A DNA stretch of 64,000 nt, taken from the NCBI RefSeq assembly GCF_005925345.1, contig NZ_SSHJ01000019.1:36934-100933 (forward strand), given 5' to 3'. Within the stretch, counting starts at the first letter, position 1; the number at the start of each line of letters is the position of its first letter. Shown piece after piece: positions 51,250 to 60,104 of the stretch. The notes under the pieces were generated by a model. It was not told the DNA's origin and searched no databases. It worked only from the letters and a program-made list of their open reading frames with translations. A program made the translations under genes and the position numbers. This DNA is from Pedobacter ureilyticus. Its GTDB lineage: Bacteria; Bacteroidota; Bacteroidia; Sphingobacteriales; Sphingobacteriaceae.

Positions 51250-54015
51250 ATGAGCATTTACAACGATTATATTCAAGAAATCGAAGACAGAAAAGCACAA
51301 GGTCTTCATCCAAAACCTATTGATAGCGCCGAATTATTGAGCGAAATCATCGACCAAATTAAAAGTGTTAACAACATCAACAGAGCTGATGCTGTTAATT
51401 TTTTTATTTACAACACTTTGCCAGGAACCACGGGGGCAGCTGGCGTGAAGGCAGAGTTCTTAAAAGAAATTATTTCAAGCCAAACTGTGGTTGCAGAAAT
51501 CACACCAGACTTTGCGTTCGAATTGCTATCGCACATGAAAGGCGGACCTTCTATCAAAGTTTTATTAGATATTGCCCTAGCCGATAACGGAGACAACGCA
51601 AAAAAAGCGGCACAAGTACTAAAAACGCAAGTATTTTTGTACGATGCGGACACCGATAGATTGAAAGAGGCTTACCATAACGGCAATGAAATTGCGAAAG
51701 ATATTTTGGAAAGCTATGCAAAGGCAGAATTTTTTACCAAACTTCCAGAAGTGGCCGAAGAAATTAAAGTGGTAACTTTTGTGGCTGGAGTGGGAGATAT
51801 CTCTACAGATTTGCTATCTCCGGGTAACCAGGCACACTCTCGCTCCGATCGCGAATTACATGGAAAGTGCATGATCACTCCAGAAGCTCAAGAACAAATC
51901 AAAGCTTTGCAGGAACAACATCCAGATAAAAGCGTAATGCTCGTGGCCGAAAAAGGAACTATGGGTGTAGGTTCTTCTCGTATGTCGGGTGTAAACAACG
52001 TAGCATTATGGACAGGCAAACGCTCAAGCCCTTTCGTTCCTTTTGTAAATATTGCGCCAATTGTTGGTGGTACAAATGGCATTTCTCCAATCTTTTTAAC
52101 TACAGTAGATGTAACTGGCGGTATTGGTATCGACCTTAAAAACTGGGTAAAGAAAACCGACGAAAATGGCAATGTTATCCGTAATGAAAACGATGAGCCG
52201 ATTTTAGAAGAGGTTTATTCTGTTGCTACTGGAACAGTACTTACCATCAATACTAAAACAAAAAAACTATACAACGGCGATCAAGAATTAATTGATATTT
52301 CTAAAGCTTTAACTCCGCAAAAAATGGAGTTTATCAAAGCTGGCGGTTCTTACGCCATCGTATTTGGTAAAAAAATCCAAACTTTTGCAGCTAGAACTTT
52401 AGACGTTGAAGCGGCTTCTGTATTTGCCCCTGCCAAAGAAGTTTCTATTGAAGGTCAAGGTTTAACTGCTGTAGAAAAAATCTTTAATAAAAATGCGGTT
52501 GGTGTAGCACAAGGCAAAGTGCTACATGCAGGCTCCGACGTTCGTGTAGAGGTAAACATTGTAGGCTCGCAAGACACTACAGGTTTAATGACCGCTCAAG
52601 AATTAGAGGCAATGGCTGCAACAGTAATTTCCCCAATTGTTGATGGCGCTTATCAATCAGGTTGCCACACGGCATCGGTTTGGGATAAAAAAGCGCAAGC
52701 TAACATTCCTAAATTAATGAAGTTCATGAACGAGTTTGGTGTAATCACCGCTCGCGACCCTAAAGGCGAATATCATTCAATGACCGATGTAATCCACAAA
52801 GTTTTGAATGACATCACTATCGACGAATGGGCAATCATCATTGGGGGCGATTCGCACACAAGGATGTCTAAAGGCGTGGCTTTTGGAGCAGACTCGGGCA
52901 CCGTAGCTTTAGCTTTAGCCACCGGCGAGGCTTCTATGCCTATCCCGGAATCAGTTAAAGTAACTTTTAAAGGCACAATGAAACCTCACATGGACTTCCG
53001 TGATGTGGTTCATGCTACGCAACTACAAATGTTGCAACAGTTTGATGGCGAAAACGTATTCCAAGGTCGTATCATCGAGGTACATATTGGTACTTTATTA
53101 GCCGACCAAGCATTTACATTTACAGACTGGACTGCAGAAATGAAAGCAAAAGCTTCGATCTGTATTTCTCAAGACGATACTTTAATCGCTTCATTGGAAA
53201 TTGCAAAAAGCCGTATCCAAATCATGATAGACAAGGGAATGGACAACCATAACCAAGTTTTACAAGGTTTGATTAATAAAGCGAACAAACGTATCGAAGA
53301 AATTAAAACAGGTATCAAACCTGCTTTAAAGCCTGATGATAATGCTAAGTATTATGCCGAAGTTGAGATTGATTTAGATCTCATCAACGAACCGATGATT
53401 GCCGATCCAGATGTAAACAACGCTGACGTTTCTAAGCGCTACACTCACGATACCATCAGAGATTTAACTTACTATGGTGGCGATAAAAAAGTTGATCTTG
53501 GTTTCGTAGGTTCTTGCATGGTGCATAAAGACGACTTGAAAATTGTTTCACAAATGCTTAAAAATGTAGAAACACAGACGGGCAAAGTAGAATTTAAAGC
53601 ACCATTAGTAGTTGCCGCTCCTACTTACAACATCATTGATGAGTTAAAGGCAGAAGGTGACTGGGAATACTTACAAAAGTACTCTGGATTTGAGTTTAGC
53701 GATGCTTTGCCAAAGAGTACAGCACGTACCGAGTACGAAAACATTATGTACTTAGAGCGCCCTGGGTGTAACTTATGTATGGGTAACCAGGAAAAAGCAG
53801 CCAAAGGAGATACGGTAATGGCCACTTCCACACGTTTATTCCAAGGCCGTGTAGTAGAAGACAGAGACGGAAAAAAAGGAGAGTCATTATTAGCGTCTAC
53901 ACCGGTAGTTGTTCTTTCTGCTATCTTAGGTCGTATTCCAAATATCGATGAATATAAAGCAGCGGTAGACGGTATTAACTTAACTAAGTTTACACCTATC
54001 TCTACGAAACAATAG
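51250..54015 (+). CDS. acnB: Bifunctional aconitate hydratase 2 / 2-methylisocitrate dehydratase AcnB
   Basis: AcnB interconverts citrate and isocitrate in the TCA cycle through a 4Fe-4S cluster, and also hydrates 2-methyl-cis-aconitate. The 921-residue length and the domain order (N-terminal HEAT-like, swivel, then the three catalytic domains) mark the B type. The cluster cysteines are seen in GFVGSCMVHK near residue 755 and in RPGCNLCMGNQ near 837. GGDSHTRMSKG near residue 535 is diagnostic. It is followed by a terminator and then by the mobile mystery cassette and a second, A-type aconitase. Confidence 0.97.
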   Translation: MSIYNDYIQEIEDRKAQGLHPKPIDSAELLSEIIDQIKSVNNINRADAVNFFIYNTLPGTTGAAGVKAEFLKEIISSQTVVAEITPDFAFELLSHMKGGPSIKVLLDIALADNGDNAKKAAQVLKTQVFLYDADTDRLKEAYHNGNEIAKDILESYAKAEFFTKLPEVAEEIKVVTFVAGVGDISTDLLSPGNQAHSRSDRELHGKCMITPEAQEQIKALQEQHPDKSVMLVAEKGTMGVGSSRMSGVNNVALWTGKRSSPFVPFVNIAPIVGGTNGISPIFLTTVDVTGGIGIDLKNWVKKTDENGNVIRNENDEPILEEVYSVATGTVLTINTKTKKLYNGDQELIDISKALTPQKMEFIKAGGSYAIVFGKKIQTFAARTLDVEAASVFAPAKEVSIEGQGLTAVEKIFNKNAVGVAQGKVLHAGSDVRVEVNIVGSQDTTGLMTAQELEAMAATVISPIVDGAYQSGCHTASVWDKKAQANIPKLMKFMNEFGVITARDPKGEYHSMTDVIHKVLNDITIDEWAIIIGGDSHTRMSKGVAFGADSGTVALALATGEASMPIPESVKVTFKGTMKPHMDFRDVVHATQLQMLQQFDGENVFQGRIIEVHIGTLLADQAFTFTDWTAEMKAKASICISQDDTLIASLEIAKSRIQIMIDKGMDNHNQVLQGLINKANKRIEEIKTGIKPALKPDDNAKYYAEVEIDLDLINEPMIADPDVNNADVSKRYTHDTIRDLTYYGGDKKVDLGFVGSCMVHKDDLKIVSQMLKNVETQTGKVEFKAPLVVAAPTYNIIDELKAEGDWEYLQKYSGFEFSDALPKSTARTEYENIMYLERPGCNLCMGNQEKAAKGDTVMATSTRLFQGRVVEDRDGKKGESLLASTPVVVLSAILGRIPNIDEYKAAVDGINLTKFTPISTKQ

Positions 54016-54038
54016 TTAGAACACTTTTTAAATATATC

Positions 54039-54075
54039 GAGGCCATTCCACTTTATTGGAATGGCCTCTTTTCTT
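54039..54075 (+). terminator. acnB terminator
   Basis: GAGGCCATTCCA (54039-54050) and TGGAATGGCCTC (54057-54068) form a 12-bp perfect stem with a 6-base loop, followed by TTTTCTTT. Confidence 0.92.
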
Positions 54076-54214
54076 TACTCTTATATTTTATAATTTAATT
54101 CCAATTACTTTGAAATAAGTTTCGTGTAAGTGGTATATAATTACCAAGTAATATCGAATTAGATCTTAATTCAAATAAAAGTCGGTTTTAAAAGCATATA
54201 GAAAAAATTATAAA

Positions 54215-54322
54215 GTCAATTTTTAAATTGACAAAAAACACTTTTTATAAACTTATAAATTGACTTTTATTAAGAAAAGTTAATCTTTAAATTGATTTAT
54301 TTATATATTTGTAAAGCTATAG
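54215..54322 (+). promoter_or_regulatory. Leader with AAATTGAC-like motifs before the mobile mystery genes
   Basis: GTCAATTT and AAATTGAC (54215-54232) form an inverted repeat with a 2-base spacer. AAATTGAC recurs at 54257-54264 and AAATTGAT at 54289-54296. A -7-like TATATTTG is at 54304-54311. These are candidate operator sites for the HTH protein. Confidence 0.55.
54224..54236 (+). repeat. Left copy of a 13-bp direct repeat flanking the mobile mystery cassette
   Basis: TAAATTGACAAAA here is identical to the bases at 55474-55486, 1250 bp away. The two copies bracket both genes of the cassette. Confidence 0.55.
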
Positions 54323-54335
54323 ATTGATTTTTAAA

Positions 54336-54791
54336 ATGAAAAAAGAACTACAAATCACGCAATTAAGCAAAAAACTGGAGGAGTATAAGGAGCTTCAACA
54401 ATCTGGGCGCCCTATTAATGGTTGGATAAAAGCAATTCGCACTACATTAGGCATGTCTTTAGAGCAATTAGCAAATCGCCTACAAGTAAGCAAGCAAAAT
54501 ATACAAGGTATGGAGAAACGCGAACAAGAAATGGCCATAACCTTAAAATCGTTACAAGATGTAGCACAAGCAATGGATATGCAATTGGTGTATGCCTTGG
54601 TTCCAAAAGACGACTCTTTAACAGCACTAATAGAACGTAAGGCAAACGAATTAGCGTTAAATATTGTTGAGCGAACTTCACAAAATATGGCTTTAGAAAA
54701 CCAACAGGTAAATGAAAAACAGGCTCTATATGCTGTAAAAAAACGTAAAGAAGCTATCCTTCAAGAAATGCCTAAAGCGTTATGGGATTAA
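54336..54791 (+). CDS. Mobile mystery protein A (HTH DNA-binding protein)
   Basis: A 151-residue protein of the 'mobile mystery protein A' family, which pairs with the Fic-type protein B. An HTH of the Cro/XRE type spans about residues 30-80 (IRTTLGMSLEQLANRLQVSKQNIQGMEKREQ). The C-terminal part is helical and ends MPKALWD. ATG at 54336 is preferred to the TTG at 54324. Its reading frame overlaps the protein B gene by 10 bases, so the two are cotranslated. By analogy to toxin-antitoxin pairs it may bind the AAATTGAC-type motifs upstream and repress itself; this is inference. Confidence 0.9.
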   Translation: MKKELQITQLSKKLEEYKELQQSGRPINGWIKAIRTTLGMSLEQLANRLQVSKQNIQGMEKREQEMAITLKSLQDVAQAMDMQLVYALVPKDDSLTALIERKANELALNIVERTSQNMALENQQVNEKQALYAVKKRKEAILQEMPKALWD

Positions 54792-55381
54792 ACCTAAAAT
54801 ACGAATACGGACAAACAGCGTTAGACCCAGAGGAAATCGAAGATCTAAAAGTGCTATCTGTTTCTACCAAAGCCGAATTAGATGAGCTTGAGCAACAAAA
54901 TATTGAAGAAGCGCTGCTTTGGATAATGGGCAGAAAATGGAAACCCGAAAAGATATTTTCTGAAGCCTTTATTAAAGAAGTGCATGCTCGCATGTATAAA
55001 AATGTATGGAAATGGGCTGGAAAATTCAGAACTACAGAAAAAAACATTGGAGTGGCTCCATTTAAAATAAGCATTGACTTAAAGTATCTTTTAGATGACG
55101 TACTTTTTTGGGTAAAAAAGCAAAGCTACCCCGCAGATGAAATTGCCATACGTTTTAAACATCGCTTAGTTTCTATTCATTGTTTTGCTAACGGAAATGG
55201 AAGACATAGCCGAGTAATGGCTGACATTATCGCTGAAAAAATATTCGGATTAAAACCATTCACTTGGGGCAAAAACAATCGAGAAAACAGCAGTGCAGAA
55301 ATTAGAAATATTTACATTAAGGCCGTAAAATTGGGAGACAAAAACGACTTAACCTCTTTGGTTAAATTTGCCAGAAGTTAA
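54782..55381 (+). CDS. Mobile mystery protein B (Fic/DOC domain)
   Basis: A 199-residue Fic-fold protein. The Fic core is at about residues 70-175; the motif reads HCFANGNGRHSR at about residue 134, against the consensus HPFxxGNGRxxR, so the catalytic His, GNGR and second Arg are present, with Cys in place of Pro. Many Fic proteins transfer AMP or another nucleotide part to a target protein, and protein B may be the toxin half of the pair. No fusion domain is seen. The gene begins 10 bp before the end of protein A. The cassette lies between two aconitase genes and is bracketed by direct repeats. Confidence 0.9.
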   Translation: MGLNLKYEYGQTALDPEEIEDLKVLSVSTKAELDELEQQNIEEALLWIMGRKWKPEKIFSEAFIKEVHARMYKNVWKWAGKFRTTEKNIGVAPFKISIDLKYLLDDVLFWVKKQSYPADEIAIRFKHRLVSIHCFANGNGRHSRVMADIIAEKIFGLKPFTWGKNNRENSSAEIRNIYIKAVKLGDKNDLTSLVKFARS

Positions 55382-55473
55382 AACGCATAGAACACATTAA
55401 ACAAACGCAATTCCGTTGAACTTAAAATACACATTCAATAGTGTAAACTTTCATAGAATGTTTTTAAATAAGA

Positions 55474-55486
55474 TAAATTGACAAAA
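55474..55486 (+). repeat. Right copy of the 13-bp direct repeat
   Basis: TAAATTGACAAAA, identical to 54224-54236. It lies 92 bp after the end of the Fic gene and 74 bp before the acnA start. Confidence 0.55.
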
Positions 55487-55560
55487 CTAAAAAACAAGTC
55501 TGTTAAAAATTGTTTAATTTAGATAACATCGTTATTAACAATAATTTTAATAAATAAAAT

Positions 55561-57840
55561 ATGGCTTTTGATATAGAAATGATCAAAAAGGTTTATGCAA
55601 CTTTTGGCGAACGCGTAGATGCAGCTCGTGAACTGGTTGGTAGGCCTTTAACACTTTCAGAGAAGATATTATATGCGCACCTTTGGGACGGAAAATCCAA
55701 TAAAGCATTTACCCGAGGTGTAGACTATGTAGATTTTGCCCCAGACAGGGTGGCAATGCAAGATGCTACAGCCCAAATGGCTTTATTGCAGTTTATGCAA
55801 GCCGGCAGACCTAAAGTTGCAGTTCCTTCTTCGGTACATTGTGATCACCTAATCACTGCTAAATTAGGTGCAGAAATCGACTTACCCCATGCCAAAACAG
55901 AGAGCGCAGAAGTTTTTGATTTTCTTTCATCGGTTTCTAATAAATATGGCATTGGTTTCTGGAAACCAGGTGCGGGAATTATCCACCAGGTAATTTTAGA
56001 AAACTATGCTTTTCCAGGCGGAATGATGATAGGTACTGACAGCCATACCGTAAATGCGGGTGGTTTAGGGATGTTAGCAATTGGTGTTGGTGGTGCCGAT
56101 GCGTGCGATGTAATGGCGGGCCTACCTTGGGAACTTAAATTCCCGAAATTAATTGGCGTAAAGTTAACTGGCAAATTAAACGGTTGGACTTCTGCTAAAG
56201 ATGTAATTTTAAAAGTGGCTGGTATTTTAACCGTAAAAGGCGGTACGGGCGCTATTGTCGAATATTTTGGCGACGGCGCCACTAACCTTAGCTGTACAGG
56301 CAAAGGTACGATCTGTAATATGGGTGCCGAAATTGGTGCCACAACCTCTACCTTCGGTTACGATGAGAGCATGGAGCGCTATTTACGTGCCACTAACCGT
56401 GCAGATGTTGCTGATGCAGCGAATGCTGTTGCTGCACACCTAACCGGCGATGCCGAAGTGTATGCTCAGCCTGAAAAATACTTCGATCAATTAATTGAAA
56501 TTAACTTAGATGAATTAGAGCCTTACCTAAATGGCCCTTTTACGCCAGATTTAGCTACCCCCATTTCGCAAATGAAACAAGTTTCAGAAGCTAACGGGTG
56601 GCCAACTAAAGTAGAATGGGGATTGATTGGTTCTTGCACCAACTCATCTTACGAAGATTTATCTCGTGCGGCTTCTGTTGCCAAACAAGCTACAGCAAAA
56701 GGTTTAGGTAAAAAAGCCGAATTTGGTATCAATCCTGGTTCTGAGCAGGTGCGCTACACGGCAGACCGAGATGGTTTGTTAGCTACTTTTACTGACTTAG
56801 ATGCGACTATCTTTACCAATGCTTGTGGTCCGTGTATTGGTATGTGGGACAGAACAGGTGCAGAAAAGGCCGAAAAAAACACCATCGTGCACTCATTTAA
56901 TAGAAACTTTGCTAAACGTGCCGATGGCAATCCAAATACCTACGCTTTCGTAACATCTCCAGAAATTGTGGCTGCCTTAGCTATTGCTGGCGATTTACGT
57001 TTTAACCCACTTACAGATACGTTAACTAACGATAAAGGCGAGCAAGTAAAATTAGACGAACCAAACGGCTGGGAACTGCCAGAAAAAGGTTACGCCGTAG
57101 AAGATGCGGGCTACCAAGCGCCGGCAGAAGATGGTTCTAATGTAGAGGTTGCTGTTTCTCCTACTTCGCACCGTTTGCAACTGCTAGATCCTTTCGCTCC
57201 TTGGGAAGGTACAGATCTAAAAGGCTTGAAATTATTAATTAAAGCTAAAGGCAAGTGTACTACCGACCATATTTCTATGGCTGGCCCTTGGTTAAAATTC
57301 CGTGGCCACTTAGATAACATTTCTAACAACATGTTGATTGGTGCGGTAAATTATTTTAACGATAGTACAGACAATATTAAAAACCAATTGACTGGCGAGT
57401 ATGGTCCGGTTCCCGCAACACAGCGTGCTTATAAAGCAGAAGGCATTGGCTCAATTGTAGTTGGTGACGAAAACTATGGAGAAGGCTCATCTCGTGAACA
57501 TGCAGCTATGGAGCCTCGTCACTTGGGCGTACGTGCGGTTTTGGTAAAATCTTTTGCCCGTATTCACGAAACCAACTTAAAAAAACAAGGAATGCTGGGT
57601 TTAACCTTTGCAGACAAGGAAGATTATAATAAAATCCAAGAGGATGACACCATTGACATCCTTGGTTTAACTGAATTTGCACCTAACAAACCATTGACTT
57701 TAGTTTTACATCATGCAGATGGTTCTACGGAGCAATTTGAAGTAAATCACAGTTATAACGAACAACAAATTGAGTGGTTCAAGGCTGGTGGCGCATTAAA
57801 CATCATCAGAAGAGAAGCTGCTGCTAAAGCTGCACAATAA
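55561..57840 (+). CDS. Aconitate hydratase, A-type/mitochondrial-like
   Basis: A 759-residue aconitase of the mitochondrial-like type, with the swivel domain at the C-terminus. The cluster cysteines are in [12 protein letters not shown] near residue 357 and [11 protein letters not shown] near residue 423; [11 protein letters not shown] near 159 and [19 protein letters not shown] near residue 640 bind the substrate. It catalyses the same citrate/isocitrate step as AcnB but is unrelated in domain order. The two aconitases might be used under different iron or oxidative conditions. Its upstream region has no clear promoter, possibly because the cassette was inserted there. Confidence 0.96.
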   Translation: MAFDIEMIKKVYATFGERVDAARELVGRPLTLSEKILYAHLWDGKSNKAFTRGVDYVDFAPDRVAMQDATAQMALLQFMQAGRPKVAVPSSVHCDHLITAKLGAEIDLPHAKTESAEVFDFLSSVSNKYGIGFWKPGAGIIHQVILENYAFPGGMMIGTDSHTVNAGGLGMLAIGVGGADACDVMAGLPWELKFPKLIGVKLTGKLNGWTSAKDVILKVAGILTVKGGTGAIVEYFGDGATNLSCTGKGTICNMGAEIGATTSTFGYDESMERYLRATNRADVADAANAVAAHLTGDAEVYAQPEKYFDQLIEINLDELEPYLNGPFTPDLATPISQMKQVSEANGWPTKVEWGLIGSCTNSSYEDLSRAASVAKQATAKGLGKKAEFGINPGSEQVRYTADRDGLLATFTDLDATIFTNACGPCIGMWDRTGAEKAEKNTIVHSFNRNFAKRADGNPNTYAFVTSPEIVAALAIAGDLRFNPLTDTLTNDKGEQVKLDEPNGWELPEKGYAVEDAGYQAPAEDGSNVEVAVSPTSHRLQLLDPFAPWEGTDLKGLKLLIKAKGKCTTDHISMAGPWLKFRGHLDNISNNMLIGAVNYFNDSTDNIKNQLTGEYGPVPATQRAYKAEGIGSIVVGDENYGEGSSREHAAMEPRHLGVRAVLVKSFARIHETNLKKQGMLGLTFADKEDYNKIQEDDTIDILGLTEFAPNKPLTLVLHHADGSTEQFEVNHSYNEQQIEWFKAGGALNIIRREAAAKAAQ

Positions 57841-57844
57841 GCCT

Positions 57845-57871
57845 CTCCCCAACCCTCTCCCAAGGAGAGGG
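57845..57871. repeat. CCCTCTCC/GGAGAGGG repeat after the A-type aconitase gene
   Basis: CCCTCTCC (57853-57860) and GGAGAGGG (57864-57871) pair around three bases, with a preceding CTCTCCCC. I recall this motif as a widespread dispersed repeat, unlike the surrounding AT-rich sequence. Confidence 0.6.
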
Positions 57872-57876
57872 AACAC

Positions 57877-57913
57877 AAAAATCCCAATTAGTTTAAAGCT
57901 AGTTGGGATTTTT
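57877..57913. terminator. Terminator between aconitase and DUF2007 genes
   Basis: AAAAATCCCAA (57877-57887) and TTGGGATTTTT (57903-57913) form an 11-bp stem. It can serve both converging transcripts. Confidence 0.85.
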
Positions 57914-57940
57914 ATTTGTAACTGGTCCCTGACCTCTACT

Positions 57941-58177
57941 TTACAATCCTTCCAAAGCTCCATCTTCAGTTAAAAACTGATTAATCGCAGGTACATCTTT
58001 TTCGAAAACATGCAATTGCACACCGCTTATCGAGATATCAAAAACTGGATAAACCAAAGCTGCGTTTTCGCCTGTAAGAAAACACTCAAAACCCGCATCT
58101 AACAAACGACTCTTAACAATATTTGCCTCCATTGGGTTTTCGAAAGTTTTATAAACTACTATTTTATTTTCTGCCAT
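57941..58177 (-). CDS. DUF2007 protein (putative signal-transducing family), short copy
   Basis: A 78-residue protein with one DUF2007 domain: KIVVYKTFENPMEANIVKSRLLDAGFECFL at the start, then VQLHVFEKDVPAINQFL. The family is small and soluble, and its function is unknown. It is 5 bp downstream of a longer gene with a related domain on the same strand, so the pair arose by tandem duplication. No metal-binding residues. Confidence 0.82.
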   Translation of the reverse strand: MAENKIVVYKTFENPMEANIVKSRLLDAGFECFLTGENAALVYPVFDISISGVQLHVFEKDVPAINQFLTEDGALEGL

Positions 58178-58182
58178 AAGAT

Positions 58183-58605
58183 TTAATTAAATTCGTGACC
58201 ACACTTATAACAATGATAACACTTATTTGCTTTAAAAGGATAAACAGCCATTAAAATAGACAGCACAGCTACCCACCAACTATGCTTGTTTTTAGTTGCC
58301 AAACCATAGCTAACATTAGTAGAGCCACATTGTTTACAAACAATCTTGTCGTCATGTTGTTCAGCCTCTATTTCAGGCACTTCTAGCTCCAAATCATCTG
58401 CCAGTAAAGTACTAATTTGCGCTACGTCTTTTTCAAAAACATTTAGCTTAACACCTCCTATCGCTTGGTTAAAAAGCGGATTGATGGTTGCTACATTCTC
58501 ATCTGTTAAGAAGCACGGAATGCCAGCATCTTCCAATTTCGCTTTGATGATACTGGCTTCGATTGGATTATAAAAAGTACTGTAAACTATAATTTTATCG
58601 CTCAT
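58183..58605 (-). CDS. DUF2007 protein with C-terminal zinc ribbon and membrane segment
   Basis: A 140-residue protein. The N-terminal DUF2007 domain (about residues 1-68; IIVYSTFYNPIEASIIKAKL, VKLNVFEKDVAQISTL) is clearly homologous to the neighbouring gene. A zinc-ribbon with CKQC near residue 91 and CYHCYKC near residue 131 surrounds a hydrophobic stretch (WWVAVLSILMAVYPF), so it may be a small membrane-anchored protein. Function unknown. Confidence 0.85.
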   Translation of the reverse strand: MSDKIIVYSTFYNPIEASIIKAKLEDAGIPCFLTDENVATINPLFNQAIGGVKLNVFEKDVAQISTLLADDLELEVPEIEAEQHDDKIVCKQCGSTNVSYGLATKNKHSWWVAVLSILMAVYPFKANKCYHCYKCGHEFN

Positions 58606-58624
58606 TTGTATAAATATAGCGAAT

Positions 58625-59959
58625 TTACAGTGATAAAAAATCTTGCCACCAATAACCAGATTGTTTAATGGTACGCTGTTGCGTTTTGAAATCGTTGTGC
58701 ACTAGTCCAAAGCGAGCTTGATAACCTTCTGCCCATTCAAAATTATCCATTAATGTCCATGCCAAATAACCAGTGATATTTACACCTTCATTTTTAGCTT
58801 TTAGCATTGCCGCCAAATAAGCTTTAAAATAGTGAATTCTTGCTTGGTCGTTAACTTTACCATCAACCAAATGGTCTTGAAAATAAGCGCCATTTTCGGT
58901 AACCATAATATTATTCACTTGCGGATATGCGGCAAACTGTTTAATGATGCGGTAAAAGCTATTTGCATTAATTTCCCAGCCCATAGCAGTATGTGGCGCC
59001 CGCCTATTTTTTGCCTTTACCTCCCAAGCTTGCACTACCGGGATAAATGCATTGTATTTAATCACCAAAGGAAAGTAATTTTGCAGGCCGATAAAATCGA
59101 AATCAAACTTCATTCGCTCTTGGTAACGCCAGGTAGAGTGGCTAATCGCAAATTTCTCCAATACTTCCCAATCGGCAGTAGGAAAGCCCATACCCAAAAC
59201 CGGTTCTAAGAAAAAACGGTTCATTAATGCATCTGTGCGTTTGGCTGCCAACAAATCTTGTGCTGATTGCGTGTATGGAACAATCTCAGAGCAAGAAAAG
59301 GCGGTCCCAATTATCGCATTCTTAACTTCTGCTCTTAAAATTTTAGCTCCTTCTGCTTGCGCTATTGCGGTATGTAAAGCTGCGTCAAAAAAATTGTGTA
59401 CACCAGTTTGTCCGGGTGCATGAACCCCCAACATATAGCCCAAAGAAGTGAAGCCAAAAGGTTCGTTAATTACAACCCAGTGTTTTACTTTATTGCCATA
59501 CTCTTTAGCACAAAAAGCCACGTATTCGTTAAACCAAGCGTTAATACCAAAGGCAGTCCAGCCACCTTCTTTAGACAAAGATTCGGGTAAATCCCAGTGG
59601 TAAAGTGTTACCATTGGGATTAAATCTAACTTCAGACATTCGTCTATTACATTATTGTAAAACCTAATCCCATCTTGATTTATTTGGCCTCTGCCGAGAG
59701 GAAATATACGTGCCCAGGCTATGGAAAAGCGAAAAACCTTAAAACCTAAAGTTTTAACCAAAGCAATGTCTTCTTGGTAACGATGGTAAAAGTCGCAGGC
59801 TTCACTCGGATTGTGACCTTTTTTAGTTTTTCCTGTGCGTTTAGCGAAGGTATCCCAAATGCTAGGGCCTTTACCATACGAATTGGCGGCACCTTCAATT
59901 TGGGCAGCTGCAGTCGCCACACCCCATAAAAAATCCTTACCAAAATCGCTACTGTGCAT
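58625..59959 (-). CDS. GH1 beta-glucosidase/galactosidase
   Basis: A 444-residue GH1 enzyme. The acid/base is in VVINEPF (near residue 165), the nucleophile in MVTENGAYF near residue 350, and the N-terminal FLWGVATAAAQIEGA is a family signature. No signal peptide, so it acts in the cytosol on beta-glucosides or beta-galactosides. GH1 members usually show broad aglycone specificity. The gene is 19 bp upstream of the DUF2007 pair on the same strand. Not part of the PUL. Confidence 0.94.
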   Translation of the reverse strand: MHSSDFGKDFLWGVATAAAQIEGAANSYGKGPSIWDTFAKRTGKTKKGHNPSEACDFYHRYQEDIALVKTLGFKVFRFSIAWARIFPLGRGQINQDGIRFYNNVIDECLKLDLIPMVTLYHWDLPESLSKEGGWTAFGINAWFNEYVAFCAKEYGNKVKHWVVINEPFGFTSLGYMLGVHAPGQTGVHNFFDAALHTAIAQAEGAKILRAEVKNAIIGTAFSCSEIVPYTQSAQDLLAAKRTDALMNRFFLEPVLGMGFPTADWEVLEKFAISHSTWRYQERMKFDFDFIGLQNYFPLVIKYNAFIPVVQAWEVKAKNRRAPHTAMGWEINANSFYRIIKQFAAYPQVNNIMVTENGAYFQDHLVDGKVNDQARIHYFKAYLAAMLKAKNEGVNITGYLAWTLMDNFEWAEGYQARFGLVHNDFKTQQRTIKQSGYWWQDFLSL

Positions 59960-60027
59960 CGTATCAAATAAAGTAAATAATTGGGACGCTTGGATTAAAT
60001 TAAAGTTAAGTTTTTAAGAGGTGATAC

Positions 60028-60104
60028 GTTGTAAGTTTTAGGTAATAAGTATTGCGTAAAACTTACCGACTTGCGGACTTAAAACTTTTCACTTTGAACT
60101 TTTA
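60028..60104. repeat. Heptad-type repeat and hairpin abutting the mutS-like stop codon
   Basis: GTAAGTTTTA (60031-60040) and TAAAACTTAC (60057-60066) are exact reverse complements. Beyond them ACTT recurs every 7-8 bases six times (60061-60101). The end reaches the stop codon of the MutS-like gene (60102-60104). The core matches the half element at 40268. Confidence 0.7.

Noticed and set aside
54016..55560. Prophage or transposon around the mobile mystery genes
   Set aside because: No integrase, transposase or tRNA target is present; only the short direct repeat supports mobility.
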